This document shows positions 62,185 to 64,000 of a stretch of DNA of 64,000 bases, piece by piece; the stretch's first letter is position 1, and the number at the start of each line of letters is the position of its first letter. The stretch comes from Mesoflavibacter zeaxanthinifaciens DSM 18436 (GTDB lineage: Bacteria > Bacteroidota > Bacteroidia > Flavobacteriales > Flavobacteriaceae). The notes under the pieces were generated by a model. The model saw nothing but the letters and a program-made list of their open reading frames with translations, was not told the DNA's origin and made no database searches. The DNA lies in assembly GCF_000422365.1 (NCBI RefSeq), contig NZ_AULQ01000011.1, positions 55,736 through 119,735 of the forward strand. Reading direction: 5' to 3'. The translations under genes were made by a program, and so were the position numbers.

Positions 62185-62210
62185 TATAAAAAAGATATAT
62201 TTTTAGATAA

Positions 62211-62232
62211 GAGGCTATTTATAAATAGCCTC
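62211..62232. terminator. Perfect palindrome between adhesin and PorP/SprF gene
   Basis: The 22-bp perfect palindrome (arms GAGGCTATTTA/TAAATAGCCTC) lies just after the adhesin stop. The following minus-strand sequence has only scattered T, so it may act as a partial terminator or mRNA-end stabiliser inside the operon. Confidence 0.5.
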
Positions 62233-62245
62233 TATTACTTATAAT

Positions 62246-64000
62246 TTAACGTTGAATATATAGATATCCTGCTTTAGATTTAGTTTCGGTTCCGTTGTTA
62301 TATTCAATAACATAGTAATAAGTACCTACTGGCAATTGTTTTTCTGTTTTAATAGTTGCACGTCCATTAGATTCTCCTTTGAAGAATTGTCCGTTTTGAC
62401 CATATCCTGAAACTTCATAAACAATTACTCCCCATCTGTTATAAATCCTAACAGTGTTTTCTGGATATAATTCTATATTTCTAATAATGAAAACATCATT
62501 ATCTCCATCTCCGTTTGGTGTTACTGCATTAAATACTTCTAAATCGTCTTCTGAAGGTGAAGCATTATTAAACCCTAAGTAATCTGGTAGTAACTGATCG
62601 CCATCACTATCTACTGCATCATCACCAAAACCAACTCCGTCATTATTAGGATCAGGATATTCATCTTCTGTTAATATACCATCTCCATCATCATCAGTAT
62701 CTAAATAATCTGGTGTACCATCTTCATCAGAATCGTCGTTTGTTGGCTCTCCATCACCTTGTGGGTCAACTTCTCCATCTGAGTCATCTACATCTCCATA
62801 ATCTTCATTAATAGTATCAACACCATCTCCGTCATCATCAGGGTCTAACCAGTTTGGTATTCCGTCTCCGTCAGTATCACCGTAAGGTAATTCTGTTCCG
62901 TTAGGTACATTATCATTATCACAATCTGCGTCTAACCATGCTTGAGACTGAGGTACATCAGAACTACTTAAATAATCAAAATCACAAGGATCTAATGGAT
63001 TAGTACCATCTTCTAGCTCTGTTCCGTTGAAATACCCGTCACCATCACAATCTGAAGAAATCCAAGGTTCTGCTTGAGTTTCTGTTACACTTTCTGGATT
63101 GTAATCACAAGGATCTGTTGGATCTGTTCCTTCTAAAACTTCAACTGAACTTAAAACACCATCTCCATCTGAATCTCCATCTGGTTCATAAGTAATTATT
63201 ACTATCGCTTCATTAGATATATTACCATCATTATCTTGAATAGTGTAAGTTATTGGTGTTGGATCTCCGTTAAAACCTGATTCAGGTGTAAATGTAAGTA
63301 TACCTAATTCATCTATTACCCAAGTTCCTTCTCCTGGCACTACTAACGTATCATTATCTCCATCTCCATCTGTATCAGTTGCTCCAGTTGTTGTTATGCT
63401 TACAGAACCTAAATCTAATGTTCCATCTGAATCAACATCTTGACCATTACCGTTATCGGCTATTATATCTATAACTACTGTAGAGCCAAAAGGATTTAGT
63501 AAACTGTCGTCGTCTTCTGCTATTGGATTTTGAGTTTCGTAATCAATAGTTACAATAGCTTCGTTAGATACATTTCCATCATTATCTTCTACAGTGTAAC
63601 CAATTGGTGTTGGGTCATCTGTAAATTCAGATTCAGGGATAAATGTCATCACTCCTGTAGTTGGATCTACTATCCAAGTTCCTTCGCCTGGAACAACTAA
63701 AGTGTCATTGTAACCGTCTCCATCTGCATCTATAGCTGAAGGGTCTGTTAAATTAACAGTAGTTGGATCTATTGTCCCGTTTGGATCAGAATCATTATCT
63801 ACAACATCTATAGATACATTTGTATTACTTGCTACTCCTGTTACTGTATCATCTATAGCTATCGGAGTACATCCTCCAGCATCTACAAATGGATCACAAG
63901 CATCATTTGGATTACTAGTTCCTGTTGGAACTAATGGTGTGTTTGGATCATCAATTCCTGTTGTTTCCTCACAGTCTGTTAAGCCATCTCCATCAGTATC
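62246..64000 (-). CDS. Giant T9SS type B-sorted adhesin (partial; N-terminus outside window)
   Basis: The frame is open from the stop at 62246 to the window edge (584 residues). An internal ATG at 63652 is not the start. Two tandem-95/CshA-like repeats of about 115 residues (VPGEGTWVIDELGILTFTPE; YTIQDNDGNISNEAIV) are followed by Cys-containing DPCD segments and thrombospondin type-3-like Asp-rich calcium repeats (DTDGDGIPNWLDPDDDGDG). The last 85 residues (VFNAVTPNGDGDNDVFIIRN, VRIYNRWGVIVYE, PVGTYYYVIEY, KAGYLYIQR) form the gliding-type C-terminal sorting domain. It is a surface adhesin paired with the PorP/SprF gene downstream. Confidence 0.92.
   Translation of the reverse strand, partial: DTDGDGLTDCEETTGIDDPNTPLVPTGTSNPNDACDPFVDAGGCTPIAIDDTVTGVASNTNVSIDVVDNDSDPNGTIDPTTVNLTDPSAIDADGDGYNDTLVVPGEGTWIVDPTTGVMTFIPESEFTDDPTPIGYTVEDNDGNVSNEAIVTIDYETQNPIAEDDDSLLNPFGSTVVIDIIADNGNGQDVDSDGTLDLGSVSITTTGATDTDGDGDNDTLVVPGEGTWVIDELGILTFTPESGFNGDPTPITYTIQDNDGNISNEAIVIITYEPDGDSDGDGVLSSVEVLEGTDPTDPCDYNPESVTETQAEPWISSDCDGDGYFNGTELEDGTNPLDPCDFDYLSSSDVPQSQAWLDADCDNDNVPNGTELPYGDTDGDGIPNWLDPDDDGDGVDTINEDYGDVDDSDGEVDPQGDGEPTNDDSDEDGTPDYLDTDDDGDGILTEDEYPDPNNDGVGFGDDAVDSDGDQLLPDYLGFNNASPSEDDLEVFNAVTPNGDGDNDVFIIRNIELYPENTVRIYNRWGVIVYEVSGYGQNGQFFKGESNGRATIKTEKQLPVGTYYYVIEYNNGTETKSKAGYLYIQR

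Noticed and set aside
63652..63654. ATG at 63652 as the start of the adhesin gene
   Set aside because: The frame stays open with the same repeat pattern up to the window edge, so the start lies outside.

Overview
The window looks like chromosomal DNA from a marine-type member of the Flavobacteriaceae (Bacteroidetes). Signs of this are low GC, AT-rich gene starts without Shine-Dalgarno sequences, promoters of the TTG-N18-20-TAnnTTTG type, a type IX secretion (T9SS) / gliding repertoire (GldI, PorP/SprF-like protein, OmpA-like protein and a large adhesin with a gliding-type C-terminus), and families typical of Bacteroidetes (DUF3810, DUF5683, DUF6122, DUF4369, signal peptidase with a DUF5684-like front end). 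I cannot name the genus from sequence alone.

Layout. 1-11 kb: a mostly minus-strand accessory stretch. It holds the front of egtB, a decayed regulator, a metallo-beta-lactamase-fold lipid hydrolase, a Kef-type K+/H+ antiporter with its flavodoxin-like partner, an SDR enzyme, a 2-oxoglutarate oxygenase, an AraC regulator, a secreted beta-propeller protein with two secreted cupins, and a nitroreductase behind a promoter bracketed by palindromic operators. 11.5-19 kb: tRNA-Pro, a PQQ sugar dehydrogenase with its cytochrome c, then udk-ftsB-mutA-two lipoproteins-mutB. 19-28 kb: M16 peptidase, parA-parB-DUF5683-dapB-lepB, wbqC, DUF6122. 28-35 kb (minus): EEP hydrolase, two rhomboids, mutL, two small membrane proteins, ribH, TPR protein. 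35-40 kb: recF, DUF721, cspA, ndk, nrnA-gldI-cyclophilin/FKBP. 40.4-41.5 kb: a secreted PD40 protein enclosed by nested inverted repeats, cassette-like. 41.5-53.7 kb: pepD, DUF3810, two amidohydrolase-like proteins, TrmH-type methyltransferase, M48 peptidase, VanX-like dipeptidase, AlkB and others. 53.7-55.6 kb: almost gene-poor, with one hydrolase and, on the minus strand, four apparent small structured RNA genes. 55.6-59.2 kb: DUF819 transporter, DUF4369 lipoprotein, tRNA-Thr, queD-like, idi. 59.3 kb to the end: a T9SS-linked operon of a giant adhesin, a PorP/SprF partner and an OmpA-like protein.

The most interesting signal is at 55.03-55.54 kb: three tandem copies of an approximately 120-nt minus-strand RNA. 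Each has an intrinsic terminator and two internal hairpins whose stems vary while keeping pairing in at least two copies. Each carries the same invariant single-stranded stretch, and two copies have a sigma-54-like TTTGGCAC-N5-TTG box at the same distance from the terminator. G.U pairs that would be A.C mismatches on the other strand show which strand is transcribed. Other points of note are the inverted-repeat cassette, the nitroreductase operators, and amidohydrolase modules that have lost their metal ligands.
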